A stretch of 64,000 nt of DNA from Flavobacterium fluviale (GCF_003312915.1 NZ_CP030261.1:682001-746000), one strand, 5' to 3'. Positions 18,053-27,594 are shown, numbered from the stretch's first letter. Translations and numbers: made by a program. Notes: generated by a model not told the origin, from the letters alone.

Positions 18053-20410
18053 ATGCGCCTAAGCCAGCTGTCCATTTCAAATACTCGGTCAAAAGGATTT
18101 TTTTCCAATCCCAAAAAAGGAGCTTCTTGGGTCGCTCTTTTTTGGCAGGAAAAAATAACCTTTTGCCTCTCGCAGTTTTCCATTTCCATCTGGGGCGTGG
18201 CAGCGGTGCTTTTTACACTTTTATTACTTTTTCCAGAGAAATCATTTTCGCAAGAAATCAAAAAAGACAGTTTAAAAAGACCTAAAATTGGTTTGGTTTT
18301 AAGTGGCGGCGGTGCCAAAGGTTTTGCCCATATCGGAGTTTTAAAAGTTTTGGAAGAAGCCGGAATCAAAATTGATTACATTGGCGGAACCAGTATGGGA
18401 TCTGTAATCGGCGGACTTTACGCTTCGGGTTACAATGCTTCTCAAATCGATTCGATCTTCAAAAAAACCAATTTTGACGAATTAATAAACGATTATATTC
18501 CGCGTTCGTCTAAGAACTTTTACGGAAAAAAGAATGACGAATTATATGCGATTGTTTTGCCATTCAGTAATTTTAGAGTGGGTATTCCAGAAGCACTCTC
18601 AAAGGGAATGTACAATTACAATCTGCTCAGCAGTTTGACCAGAAATGTTCGCCACATTCGTGACTTCAATAAACTGCCAACACCTTTTTTATGTATCGGA
18701 ACCAATATTGAAACAGGTGAAGAAGTTTTATTGAATAAAGGAAATTTAGTTCAGGCTATGATGGCGAGTGCAGCTTTTCCTTCCCTATTTACTCCAGTAG
18801 AAATCGACGGAAATTTATTGGTCGACGGTGGTGTTGTAAACAATTATCCAATCCAAGAAGTTCGTAATCTTGGAGCAGATATTATCATTGGAGTTGATGT
18901 TCAGGACGATTTGATGAAAAGAAAAAGTCTAAAAAATGCAACTCGTATTTTGGTTCAGATTACCAATCTGCAGTCAATCGACAAAATGAAAAACAAAATA
19001 AAAGATACGGATGTTTACATAAAACCAGACATTCGTGATTATGGCGTAATTTCATTTGATAAAGGTGAAGAAATTATTAGAAAAGGAGAAGAAGCTGCTT
19101 TTGCTGTTTATGAAAAAATCAAAACACTAACAGATGAAACTTATTTTTACAAAAAGCCAAAACTAAAAGTCGCAACAGATACAATTGAAATCCAGAAAAT
19201 TAATACCGACAAATTAGATAATTATACCAAAGAATATATTCGGGGCAAACTTCGTTTTAAACCGGGAAGCACGATTACCTATAATGATTTAAAAACGGGA
19301 ATTAATAACTTGAATGCTACGCAGAACTTTAGCACCATTTCCTATTGTCTGCAGCCAGACGGCGGTAAAGACGACTTAGATTTGGTTTTAAAAGAAAACC
19401 CAACACAAACGTTTTTGAAACTGGGACTTCATTATGACGGACTTTATAAAAGTGGTATTTTATTAAATCTTACCCACAAAAAAACGTTTTTGAAAAATGA
19501 TGTGACTTCTCTTGACATTATTTTAGGTGATAATTTTAGATATGATTTTAATTATTATGTTGAAAATGGTTTTAATATCAGCTTTGGTTTTCGTTCAAGA
19601 CTGAATCAATTTAATCGAAATGTAACCACTAGTCTGAGCAATCTGGTTTACGATAATCCTGGCACCAATTTAATCAATGTTGATTTTATGGATATTAATA
19701 ATCAGGCCTATTTTCAAACTATTTTTGTACAGAAGTTTTTAATGGGCGGTGGTTTAGAATACAAATATCTAAAGATAAATTCGCCGACACTTTCGAATGA
19801 AGACAACGTAATTGATAAAAGCAATTACTTTAGTGCATTTGCATACTTAAAGTATGATTCTTTTGACGACAAATATTACCCAAGTTCTGGATTGTATTTT
19901 TCTACAGATTTACAAACGTACTTGGCATCGTCAGATTATACGAATACATTTAAACCTTTTTCGATGGCAAAAGCCGAGTTGTCTTTTGTAAATACATTAT
20001 TTCCGAAAGCAACTTTTAAAATTGATGCTGATGCAGGTTTTACTTTTGGAAGCAGCAGCGTTCCGTTTTTTGATTATATTTTAGGAGGGTACGGTTACAG
20101 CAAAATCAATAATTTTAATTATTTCTATGGTTATGACTTTTTAAGTATTGCAGGAAACAGTTATATCAAAACAGGAATTACGCTGGATTACGAAATCATC
20201 AGAAAAAACCATATTAATGTTTCTGCCAATTTCGCCAATTTAGGTAACAATATTTTCAGCACAGTCGACTGGATCTCAATGCCGAAATATACAGGTTACG
20301 CTGTAGGTTACGGATTGGAAACTATAATTGGTCCAATTGAGATCAAACAATCATGGTCTCCAGAGATGTCAAAAAGCTTTACCTGGTTTAGTATCGGATT
20401 TTTGTTTTAG
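18053..20410 (+). CDS. Patatin-like phospholipase with BamA/Omp85-type C-terminal barrel
   Basis: This is a 785-residue protein. The patatin domain has oxyanion loop GGGAKGFAHIG, nucleophile elbow GGTSMGS, and the catalytic Asp in LLVDGGVVNNYP. It is followed by a POTRA-like linker and a surface-antigen beta-barrel of about 350 residues ending in FTWFSIGFLF (terminal Phe, as in outer-membrane proteins). PlpD-type proteins of this architecture sit in the outer membrane. The start is uncertain: the first 45 residues (RSKGFFSNPKKGASWVALFW and so on) look unlike a signal peptide and precede the hydrophobic stretch VAAVLFTLLLLF. In-frame GTG codons at 18197 and 18206 are alternatives. Confidence 0.9.
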   Translation: MRLSQLSISNTRSKGFFSNPKKGASWVALFWQEKITFCLSQFSISIWGVAAVLFTLLLLFPEKSFSQEIKKDSLKRPKIGLVLSGGGAKGFAHIGVLKVLEEAGIKIDYIGGTSMGSVIGGLYASGYNASQIDSIFKKTNFDELINDYIPRSSKNFYGKKNDELYAIVLPFSNFRVGIPEALSKGMYNYNLLSSLTRNVRHIRDFNKLPTPFLCIGTNIETGEEVLLNKGNLVQAMMASAAFPSLFTPVEIDGNLLVDGGVVNNYPIQEVRNLGADIIIGVDVQDDLMKRKSLKNATRILVQITNLQSIDKMKNKIKDTDVYIKPDIRDYGVISFDKGEEIIRKGEEAAFAVYEKIKTLTDETYFYKKPKLKVATDTIEIQKINTDKLDNYTKEYIRGKLRFKPGSTITYNDLKTGINNLNATQNFSTISYCLQPDGGKDDLDLVLKENPTQTFLKLGLHYDGLYKSGILLNLTHKKTFLKNDVTSLDIILGDNFRYDFNYYVENGFNISFGFRSRLNQFNRNVTTSLSNLVYDNPGTNLINVDFMDINNQAYFQTIFVQKFLMGGGLEYKYLKINSPTLSNEDNVIDKSNYFSAFAYLKYDSFDDKYYPSSGLYFSTDLQTYLASSDYTNTFKPFSMAKAELSFVNTLFPKATFKIDADAGFTFGSSSVPFFDYILGGYGYSKINNFNYFYGYDFLSIAGNSYIKTGITLDYEIIRKNHINVSANFANLGNNIFSTVDWISMPKYTGYAVGYGLETIIGPIEIKQSWSPEMSKSFTWFSIGFLF

Positions 20411-20551
20411 GCTTTTATTGAAGAATAATTCAATAAAATCGCGGTTTTTTTTTGCTATATAAAAATTATATCAAAAAAAATTAAAATATCTAATAGTTAT
20501 AATTAATATAATTTTTAATTTTACTCGGAAAAAATTACGACATTTGTTATA

Positions 20552-20617
20552 ATGAAAACAAAATGGACAGGTTTATTAGAGTATCTTCAATTCCTCATCA
20601 AGAGAAATCCTGAGTAA
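20552..20617 (+). CDS. Possible 21-residue small protein in spacer upstream of hmgA
   Basis: The spacer 20411-20726 is AT-rich. It contains one short frame, ATG 20552 to TAA 20615-20617, MKTKWTGLLEYLQFLIKRNP followed by E. It is amphipathic and basic at both ends. Nothing shows that it is translated, and it is not rich in Phe or Tyr as an attenuator leader would be. The rest of the spacer is AATTATCTAATT-type words with no recognised site. Confidence 0.2.
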   Translation: MKTKWTGLLEYLQFLIKRNPE

Positions 20618-20726
20618 GCTATCGAATTGAGATAATTTAAATCATCAAAAAAGATGATTGGATTATCTGTTCACACAATTCAAATTTTCGAATTATCTAA
20701 TTTACAAATTATCTAATTGAAAAGCC

Positions 20727-21884
20727 ATGCCATTATATCACAAACTCGGAGACTTTCCGCAAAAGCGACACACCCAATTTGAAAAACCTAACGGAGGTTT
20801 TTACTACGAACAATTATTTGGAACCGAAGGTTTTCACGGACATTCTTCATTGTCATATCATGTTCACAGACCCACGCAGGTTAAAGAAATTTTAAACTCA
20901 TATTCGGTTGAACCAAAAATTGCAATCGGAAAAAACATAAAATCATTATTATTCAAAGGCTTTGAATTAAAGCCAGAAAATGACTTTTTAGACAGCCGAA
21001 AAGCAATGTTAGTCAACAAAGACTGCATTATTGGTTTGGCTGCGCCGAAAGAATCGCTTCGAAATTATTTCTACAAAAATGCCGATGCCGATGAAATGCT
21101 TTTCGTTCATAAAGGAAAAGGAAAATTAAGAACCATGTTAGGAAACATTCCTTTTGAATATGGCGATTATTTGATAATTCCAAGAGGCATTATTTACCAA
21201 ATAGAATTCGAAACCGAAGAAAACCGACTATTTTATGTAGAATCGTATTCTCCATTTTATACGCCAAAACGATATAAAAATCAATCGGGTCAGCATTTAG
21301 AACATTCTCCATTTTGTGAGCGTGATTTTATTCTGCCAAACGAATTGGAAACGCATGACGAAAAAGGTGATTTTTTAATTAAAATTAAAAAAGAAGGCAT
21401 GATTCACGAAGTGATTTATGCAACACATCCTTTTGATGTTGTCGGTTGGGACGGATATAATTTCCCTTACGGATTCTCCATTCATAATTTCGAACCTATA
21501 ACGGGGCGTGTTCACCAACCGCCGCCAGTACACCAGACTTTTGAAACGGCAGCTTTTGTCGTTTGTTCATTCTGCCCAAGACTTTACGATTATCATACGA
21601 AAGCAATTCCGGCGCCATACAATCACAGCAATATAGATTCAGACGAAGTACTATATTATGTAGATGGCGATTTTATGAGCCGTAATAATATTGAACAGGG
21701 TCATATCACTTTACATCCAAAAGGAATTCCGCACGGACCAGCTCCAGGCGCAATGGAACGCAGTATTGGTCATAAAGAAACTCAGGAATTAGCCGTTATG
21801 GTTGATACTTTCAGACCGCTAATGGTTACGGAAGAAGCAATGGGTCTTGATGATGGTCAATATTACAAATCCTGGTGTGAATAA
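20727..21884 (+). CDS. hmgA: Homogentisate 1,2-dioxygenase
   Basis: This is a 385-residue iron dioxygenase opening the homogentisate ring to maleylacetoacetate in tyrosine/phenylalanine catabolism. The conserved C-terminal cupin region is clear: WDGYNFPYGFSIHNFEPITG, then RVHQPPPVHQTFE (His ligands), FCPRLYDYH, SDEVLYYVDGDF and LHPKGIPHGPAPG (His/Glu ligands). The start MPLYHKLGDFPQKRHTQFEK is typical. It is cytosolic. hppD, the preceding enzyme of the pathway, follows after a small four-helix-bundle gene, on the same strand with 88-112 bp spacers. Confidence 0.96.
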   Translation: MPLYHKLGDFPQKRHTQFEKPNGGFYYEQLFGTEGFHGHSSLSYHVHRPTQVKEILNSYSVEPKIAIGKNIKSLLFKGFELKPENDFLDSRKAMLVNKDCIIGLAAPKESLRNYFYKNADADEMLFVHKGKGKLRTMLGNIPFEYGDYLIIPRGIIYQIEFETEENRLFYVESYSPFYTPKRYKNQSGQHLEHSPFCERDFILPNELETHDEKGDFLIKIKKEGMIHEVIYATHPFDVVGWDGYNFPYGFSIHNFEPITGRVHQPPPVHQTFETAAFVVCSFCPRLYDYHTKAIPAPYNHSNIDSDEVLYYVDGDFMSRNNIEQGHITLHPKGIPHGPAPGAMERSIGHKETQELAVMVDTFRPLMVTEEAMGLDDGQYYKSWCE

Positions 21885-21996
21885 TTAGTCAATGTGCCAA
21901 TTTGATAATTAGATAATATTTTAATTCGAAAATTAGACAATTAAAATTGTAATTTTAAACCTACAAAATAAATTATCTAATTATCAAATTAAACAA

Positions 21997-22356
21997 ATGA
22001 CTTTTAACGAAAAGTATAAAGACAATGCTCTTTTAATTAAAACATTCAATTTCGCATTAAACATAATTGATTATACAAACGAACTTCAAGAACAAAAGAA
22101 ATTCGTAATTGCCAATCAACTATTAAAAAGTGGAACATCAATTGGAGCAAATTCTAAAGAATCACAGAACGCAGAAAGTAAAGCAGATTTTATTCATAAA
22201 TTAAAAATTGCAATTAAGGAAGCAGACGAAACTGAATATTGGTTGTTTTTATGTGATGTACACAAAGAATATCCAAATTGCAAACATTTATTAAATGATC
22301 TTTCTGAAATTTTAAAAATTTTAAATAAAATAATATCAACATCTAAGAGGAATTAG
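21997..22356 (+). CDS. Four helix bundle protein (S23/IVP-like)
   Basis: This is a 119-residue all-helical protein with the family pattern QLLKSGTSIGANSKESQNAE, then DFIHKLKIAIKEADETEYWL. Its relatives were first seen inside 23S rRNA intervening sequences, but most are free-standing genes of unknown function. This one sits between hmgA and hppD and has its own AATTATCTAATT-rich spacers. A second family member is at 38504. It has no catalytic residues; it may be an oligomeric scaffold, or a hitch-hiking element. Confidence 0.88.
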   Translation: MTFNEKYKDNALLIKTFNFALNIIDYTNELQEQKKFVIANQLLKSGTSIGANSKESQNAESKADFIHKLKIAIKEADETEYWLFLCDVHKEYPNCKHLLNDLSEILKILNKIISTSKRN

Positions 22357-22444
22357 AAAATTAGAAAATGTGTCAATTAGAAAATTGATCCAATTGAAGC
22401 ATTTCAAAAATTATCTCATTTTCTCATTATCAAATTATCTAATT

Positions 22445-23602
22445 ATGAAACAAGTTAAATCAGTAGAATACGGATTAGAAAAAATCTTTGAAGGAGCACA
22501 AGATTTCCTTCCATTATTAGGAACAGATTATGTAGAATTTTATGTGGGGAATGCAAAACAATCTGCACATTATTATAAAACAGCTTTCGGATATCAGTCA
22601 TTGGCTTACGCGGGATTAGAAACTGGAGTAAAAGACAAAGCTTCTTATGTTTTGAAGCAGGATAAAATCAGAATTGTTTTGACAACGCCTTTAACAGCAG
22701 ATTCTCCAATAAACGAACATTTAAAAAAGCATGGCGATGGTGTAAAAGTTGCCGCACTTTGGGTTGAAGATGCTACAAAATCTTACGAAGAAACTATGAA
22801 ACGTGGTGCGCGTTCTTTTATGGAACCCACTGTTGAAGAAGATGAATTTGGACAAGTTATCCGCTCTGGAATTTATACGTATGGGGAAACAGTTCATATT
22901 TTCGTAGAAAGAAAAAACTATAATGGTGTTTTCCTTCCAGGTTATAAAGAATGGAAATCAGATTACAATCCAAAACCAACGGGCTTAAAATACATTGACC
23001 ACATGGTTGGAAATGTCGGCTGGAACGAAATGAACACTTGGGTAAAATTCTACGAAGATGTAATGGGTTTCGTGAATTTCCTATCTTTTGATGACAAGCA
23101 AATTACCACAGAATATTCTGCTTTGATGAGTAAAGTAATGTCTAACGGAAACGGAAGAATTAAATTCCCAATTAACGAACCTGCAGAAGGAAAGAAAAAA
23201 TCGCAAATTGAAGAATATTTGGATTTCTACGGCGGTCCTGGAATTCAGCACATCGCAATTGCTACCGATGATATTATTAAAACAGTATCTCAACTTCGAG
23301 CTCGCGGTGTTGAATTTTTATCGGCTCCTCCGCATACCTATTATCAGGCAATTCCTGAAAGATTAGGTGTTCATATGGACATGATGAAAGAGGATATTAA
23401 TGAAATAGAAAAACTAGCCATCATGGTAGATGCTGATGAAGATGGTTATTTATTACAGATTTTTACGAAGCCAGTTCAAGACAGACCGACACTTTTCTTC
23501 GAAATTATTCAAAGAATGGGTGCAAAAGGGTTTGGTGCAGGTAACTTTAAAGCCCTTTTTGAGTCAATTGAAAGAGAGCAAGAATTGAGAGGAACACTAT
23601 AA
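22445..23602 (+). CDS. hppD: 4-hydroxyphenylpyruvate dioxygenase
   Basis: This is a 385-residue two-domain vicinal-oxygen-chelate enzyme making homogentisate from 4-hydroxyphenylpyruvate. Iron ligands: His in KYIDHMVGNVGW, His in GPGIQHIAIATDDI, and Glu in RPTLFFEIIQRMGAKGFG. The C-terminal gate helix GAGNFKALFESIEREQELRG is intact. ATG 22445 was chosen over an upstream in-frame codon at 22370 that would add 25 residues encoded by the echo spacer. It acts just before HmgA in the pathway. Confidence 0.96.
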   Translation: MKQVKSVEYGLEKIFEGAQDFLPLLGTDYVEFYVGNAKQSAHYYKTAFGYQSLAYAGLETGVKDKASYVLKQDKIRIVLTTPLTADSPINEHLKKHGDGVKVAALWVEDATKSYEETMKRGARSFMEPTVEEDEFGQVIRSGIYTYGETVHIFVERKNYNGVFLPGYKEWKSDYNPKPTGLKYIDHMVGNVGWNEMNTWVKFYEDVMGFVNFLSFDDKQITTEYSALMSKVMSNGNGRIKFPINEPAEGKKKSQIEEYLDFYGGPGIQHIAIATDDIIKTVSQLRARGVEFLSAPPHTYYQAIPERLGVHMDMMKEDINEIEKLAIMVDADEDGYLLQIFTKPVQDRPTLFFEIIQRMGAKGFGAGNFKALFESIEREQELRGTL

Positions 23603-23690
23603 AACGTTAATTTTCATATACAAAACAGCACAATTCTCTAAAAAACGATGCTTTTTTTGCAAATGTTATGTTAAACTTGACTTTGGCTAT

Positions 23691-23719
23691 TTGTTTTTTG
23701 AACTTTCTATCTATCTTTG
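23691..23719 (+). promoter_or_regulatory. Bacteroidota promoter (TTG-N18-TATCTTTG)
   Basis: TTG at 23691-23693 and TATCTTTG at 23712-23719 match the -33/-7 consensus (TTG, TAnnTTTG) with an 18-nt gap. The predicted start is near 23724, more than 170 bp before the next gene and before a terminator, so it should drive a short RNA. Confidence 0.65.
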
Positions 23720-23723
23720 CACT

Positions 23724-23835
23724 CGCAAATCAGGAAGGGGTGGTTTCCTTCCGAATTGATATAAATTTCATAATTTATAGTTTTTTGGTTAGTTAATAGC
23801 ATAAAAACTCAGTCATCTTTGACTGAGTTTTTTTG
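23724..23835 (+). ncRNA. Candidate small RNA of about 110 nt between hppD and the DUF3108 gene
   Basis: A well-spaced promoter, a 5' hairpin (GGAAGG 23733-23738 with CCTTCC 23747-23752), an AT-rich middle and a strong intrinsic terminator define a self-contained unit with no open frame of useful length. It could be a trans-acting RNA or a leader that controls the following genes by premature termination. I do not recognise an Rfam family. Confidence 0.4.
23804..23835 (+). terminator. Intrinsic terminator
   Basis: AAAACTCAGTCA (23804-23815) pairs with TGACTGAGTTTT (23820-23831) around a TCTT loop, followed by more T residues. This gives a perfect 12-bp stem. Confidence 0.85.
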
Positions 23836-23900
23836 TTTTGGTACATTTGGAATAGAATTTGCATTTATTTATCTTTATAATGAAATGTAAAAATTGTACT

Positions 23901-24671
23901 ATGAAAAAATTCATCCTCATCATATTAGCACTAACAACACTGGCGTTCGACACTCAAAAAGTGGACGCTTTCGATACTGGCGAATATTTTAAATTTAGAA
24001 TTCATTACGGAATTGTCAATGCCGGCTACGCAACTCTCGAAGTTAAAGATGCCACCGTAAATAATAAAAAGGTATACCATTCTATTGGAAAAGGTTACAC
24101 AACTGGTATGTCAAAATTTTTCTTCAAAGTTGAAGATTTATATGAAAGCTATTTTGATAAAGAAACAGGAAAACCTTATCGTTATGTTAGAAAAATTGAC
24201 GAAGGCGGTTATACCAAAAATCAGGAAGGTTTTTTCAATCAAAATGAGAACAGAGTTCTAGTAAAAGACTATAAGCGAAAATCAGAAAAAACGATTATTG
24301 TTACTGAAAATGTGCAAGATATTGTTTCGGCATTTTATTATTTGAGAAACCATCCAAATATTGACAAATTGAAATCTGGTGACGCGATTTCAATTGATAT
24401 GTTTTTTGACGAAGAAATCACAAAATTTAAGTTAAAATATATAGGTCGTCAGGATATTACAACTAAATTTGGGACGGTTTCTACAATGGTATTTAAACCT
24501 TCTGTACAAACAGGAAGAGTATTTAAAGAAAAGGAAAGTCTAACTCTCTGGATAACAGACGATGTAAACAAAGTTCCCATTCGAATAAAAGCAGATTTGG
24601 CGGTAGGATCTCTTAAAGCTGATCTCGATGAATATAAAGGATTACAAAGTCCACTTAAAGCAAAAAAATAA
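23901..24671 (+). CDS. DUF3108 domain-containing periplasmic protein
   Basis: This is a 256-residue protein from ATG 23901, which begins a clean signal peptide (MKKFILIILALTTLAFDTQ). Upstream in-frame ATGs at 23859 and 23880 add cysteine-rich residues not typical of one. The mature part, starting FDTGEYFKFRIHYGIVNAGY, is the DUF3108 beta-rich domain predicted to be periplasmic, with a lipoprotein-localisation-like fold. Function unknown. Its stop overlaps the kynA start by one base (TAATG), coupling their translation. Confidence 0.85.
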   Translation: MKKFILIILALTTLAFDTQKVDAFDTGEYFKFRIHYGIVNAGYATLEVKDATVNNKKVYHSIGKGYTTGMSKFFFKVEDLYESYFDKETGKPYRYVRKIDEGGYTKNQEGFFNQNENRVLVKDYKRKSEKTIIVTENVQDIVSAFYYLRNHPNIDKLKSGDAISIDMFFDEEITKFKLKYIGRQDITTKFGTVSTMVFKPSVQTGRVFKEKESLTLWITDDVNKVPIRIKADLAVGSLKADLDEYKGLQSPLKAKK

Positions 24672-25612
24672 TGAACCCTACAGATAATTCTGAAGCAATC
24701 TTAAAAGAAATTGACCTTAAATTTCAAGCCATAAATCAAAAAACTGATGTTCAATTAGAAGGATTGCTTTGGGCTAAACCAATTACTTACTGGGATTACA
24801 TTCAAACCGATGCTTTGTTGAATTTACAAATACAACGCACCACTCTTCCTGACGAAATGGTTTTTATTATGTACCATCAGGTAAATGAATTAATCTTTAA
24901 AATGATTTTGTGGGAAATTGATCAAATTGCCGAAAAAGAAAATATTCAGGTTGATTTTTTCAGCGAAAGATTATCAAGAATTACAAGATATTTTGACATG
25001 CTTACCAACTCTTTCAGTATTATGGAAAACGGCATGGAAGTAGATCAATACATGAAATTTAGAAATACGCTTACTCCTGCAAGTGGTTTTCAGAGCGCGC
25101 AATATAGAATGATCGAATTTGCTTCTACAGATGTAATCAATTTAACAGACCGCAGATACAAAGAAAACTTCGACGAAAACACAGATTTAGAAACCAGTTT
25201 TGAACATTTATATTGGCAGGCTGCAGGCAAAGATTATCATACCGGCGCAAAATCTTATTTACTTCAAGAATTCGAAAACAAATATAAAGATCAGTTTTTG
25301 AGACAAATGTCTACTTTTAAGACCAAAAATATCTGGCAGAAATTCACACAATTACCAGCCGAAGACCAGCAGAATGAAGAATTAATTCAAGCAATGCGCC
25401 ATTACGACAAAACGGTAAATATTACTTGGGTCATGCAGCACCTTAATACTGCAAGAAAATATATACTAGAAAGTGGAAAAGGTAACGGCGAAGCAACTGG
25501 CGGAAGCGACTGGCAAAAATATATGCATCCAAAATACCAAAGACGCATCTTTTTTCCTAAATTGTGGACCGAAGAAGAATTGTCGAATTGGGGAAATGAA
25601 ACCGCAGAATAA
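24671..25612 (+). CDS. kynA: Tryptophan 2,3-dioxygenase
   Basis: This is a 313-residue heme enzyme oxidising L-tryptophan to N-formylkynurenine. Family signatures: WAKPITYWDYIQTDALLNLQ near the start, PDEMVFIMYHQVNELIFKMI, and the C-terminal WQKYMHPKYQRRIFFP with the TGGSDW segment. It is cytosolic, full length and helical throughout. It is coupled to the DUF3108 gene and followed 24 bp later by an M23 peptidase. No other kynurenine-pathway gene is in view, but Phe/Tyr degradation genes lie just upstream. Confidence 0.95.
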   Translation: MNPTDNSEAILKEIDLKFQAINQKTDVQLEGLLWAKPITYWDYIQTDALLNLQIQRTTLPDEMVFIMYHQVNELIFKMILWEIDQIAEKENIQVDFFSERLSRITRYFDMLTNSFSIMENGMEVDQYMKFRNTLTPASGFQSAQYRMIEFASTDVINLTDRRYKENFDENTDLETSFEHLYWQAAGKDYHTGAKSYLLQEFENKYKDQFLRQMSTFKTKNIWQKFTQLPAEDQQNEELIQAMRHYDKTVNITWVMQHLNTARKYILESGKGNGEATGGSDWQKYMHPKYQRRIFFPKLWTEEELSNWGNETAE

Positions 25613-25636
25613 TTTCACCACAAAAAAACAAAAAGT

Positions 25637-26857
25637 TTGAAAAAAGCAGTCGTAATTTTAATTGTCTTGTTTTCTATTTTCTCTTGTAAAAAATCCGAAG
25701 AAAAAGTGGAAATCAAAATTACTAAACCAACAACCAAAAAAATAGAATTCGGTTTTAATTACGCAGATTTCAATATTGTAAATGACACAATTTCAAAAGG
25801 AGATTCTTTTGGCTCAATACTTCAAAGTCAAAATATTGGGGACAAAAAAGTACATGATATTGTTGAGCAGGTAAAAGATTCTTTCAATGTTAGAAGTATT
25901 CGTTATGGCAAACCTTTTACTTTGCTTCGCGCCAAAAACAAAACCAACAATCTGGAAGTTTTTATTTATCAGCCCGATGCTTTAAGTTATTATGTAATTG
26001 ATTTGAGGGATAGCATTGCCAAAGCTTATAAAAAAATAAAACCTGTTACTTTAAAAAGAAAGATAATTGGCGGTGTTTTAAAAAGCTCATTGTCTGAAAC
26101 TTTAGGAAACGAAAGTGTAGAAACGGCATTGGCGAGCAGAATCACAAAAGTATTTTCTTGGTCTATTGACTTCTTTAAGCTTAAAAAAGGAGATCGCTAT
26201 GGACTAATTTTCACAGAACGCTTTATCAACGGAAAAACTTACGACGGCGTTGAAGAGCTGGAAGCTGCCTTTTTTGAATATAAAGGTAAAATCGTTTATG
26301 CATTTCCATTTGAAAGAGATACGACTTCTGGAAAAGTAGAATATTATGATGATGAAGGAAAAACGCTTAAAAACTTCTTCTTAAAAACTCCAATTAAATT
26401 CAGCCGAATCACCTCTAGGTTTACGATGAATAGATTCCATCCAGTGCAGCACACGTGGAAAGCACACAAAGGAACTGATTATGCTGCTCCAACTGGAACA
26501 CCAATTTCAACAACCGCATCTGGAGTTGTAGAAACTACTGGATATACTGCAGGTAACGGAAACTTTGTAAAAGTAAAACACAACGGAACCTACTCTACCC
26601 AATACTTACACATGTCCAAAATCTTGGTTCGCCGCGGGCAGCGCGTAACACAAGGACAGACAATTGGTTTGGTCGGCAGTACAGGTTTAGCTTCTGGACC
26701 TCACGTTTGTTACCGTTTCTGGAAAAATGGAGTTCAAGTAGACGCACTTCGATTGAATCTTCCAACTGGAGAATCTTTGACTGGAAATGACAAAACTCGC
26801 TTCTTCAAACAAATTGAACCTTTGAAAAGAGAATTGGATAGTATTGGGAATTTGTAA
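25637..26857 (+). CDS. M23 family metallopeptidase lipoprotein
   Basis: This is a 406-residue lipoprotein with lipobox SIFSC (Cys17); only a TTG start (25637) is available in frame. Residues 30-250 form an OapA/LysM-like regulatory region. The LytM domain shows HKGTD (His277, Asp281), His325 in YLHMSK and GPHVCYRF at 354-361. In textbook M23 enzymes the last motif is HxH; here the second His is Cys358, as I believe also occurs in other Bacteroidota members. It may still bind zinc through Cys, or be a non-catalytic activator. It would act on periplasmic peptidoglycan. Confidence 0.88.
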   Translation: MKKAVVILIVLFSIFSCKKSEEKVEIKITKPTTKKIEFGFNYADFNIVNDTISKGDSFGSILQSQNIGDKKVHDIVEQVKDSFNVRSIRYGKPFTLLRAKNKTNNLEVFIYQPDALSYYVIDLRDSIAKAYKKIKPVTLKRKIIGGVLKSSLSETLGNESVETALASRITKVFSWSIDFFKLKKGDRYGLIFTERFINGKTYDGVEELEAAFFEYKGKIVYAFPFERDTTSGKVEYYDDEGKTLKNFFLKTPIKFSRITSRFTMNRFHPVQHTWKAHKGTDYAAPTGTPISTTASGVVETTGYTAGNGNFVKVKHNGTYSTQYLHMSKILVRRGQRVTQGQTIGLVGSTGLASGPHVCYRFWKNGVQVDALRLNLPTGESLTGNDKTRFFKQIEPLKRELDSIGNL

Positions 26858-26896
26858 GATTAAATTTCTATTTTAGCAAAAAATCCTAATATCTAT

Positions 26897-27568
26897 ATGA
26901 TCGAAAATTTTATTGCTTTCCGAAGTTTCCCGACCTTAATTCAAGCGAAGGAGCTAGAAACATTATTAGGCGAAAATAATGTAAAAACCATTTTGGCGGA
27001 CAATCTTCCTCCTATTGACATTACGTTTTCAGGAAATACTTTGCAAAATCAATACGAAGTAAAAATCGATGCATCCGATTTTAAAAAAGCGGAAGCAATT
27101 CTAGAAAAAGAAACTGAAAATCTTCTTGACAGTATTGATCCAGATTATTATCTATTCAGTTTCACCAATGAAGAGTTATATGAAATCCTTTTAAATTCTG
27201 ATGAATGGAATGTTTTCGATTACAAACTGGCTCAAAAACTTTTAACAGAACGAGGTAAAACTATAGATGCTGATATACTGGCATCTTTGAAAAAAGAGCG
27301 CTTAAAAATTTTAGCAAAACCAGAAGAAAATCAAAAACCTTGGATTATTGCTGGATATATCTTTTCGCTTTTGGGCGGCGGAATTGGAATTGTAATTGGA
27401 TATTCTTTATGGAAATCAAAGAAAACACTTCCAAACGGAGAAAGAGTTTATTCTTATTCTACTGAAGACAGAAAAAATGGAAAAAGAATATTTTTTATCA
27501 GCATTATTGTTTTTCCTTTATCATTTATTTTTAGTTTTTTTTCTAATACTAGAGCGCTAAGTTTTTAA
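26897..27568 (+). CDS. DUF2007-type membrane protein
   Basis: This is a 223-residue protein. The first 75 residues (FIAFRSFPTLIQAKELETLL and so on) resemble the DUF2007 putative signal-transducing domain. They are followed by an acidic helical section and two hydrophobic segments (about 150-170, IIAGYIFSLLGGGIGIVIGY, and about 200-218). It lies 39 bp after the M23 gene on the same strand. Function unknown. Confidence 0.7.
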   Translation: MIENFIAFRSFPTLIQAKELETLLGENNVKTILADNLPPIDITFSGNTLQNQYEVKIDASDFKKAEAILEKETENLLDSIDPDYYLFSFTNEELYEILLNSDEWNVFDYKLAQKLLTERGKTIDADILASLKKERLKILAKPEENQKPWIIAGYIFSLLGGGIGIVIGYSLWKSKKTLPNGERVYSYSTEDRKNGKRIFFISIIVFPLSFIFSFFSNTRALSF

Positions 27569-27594
27569 TTTTCAATTCAAAAATAGAAAAACAG

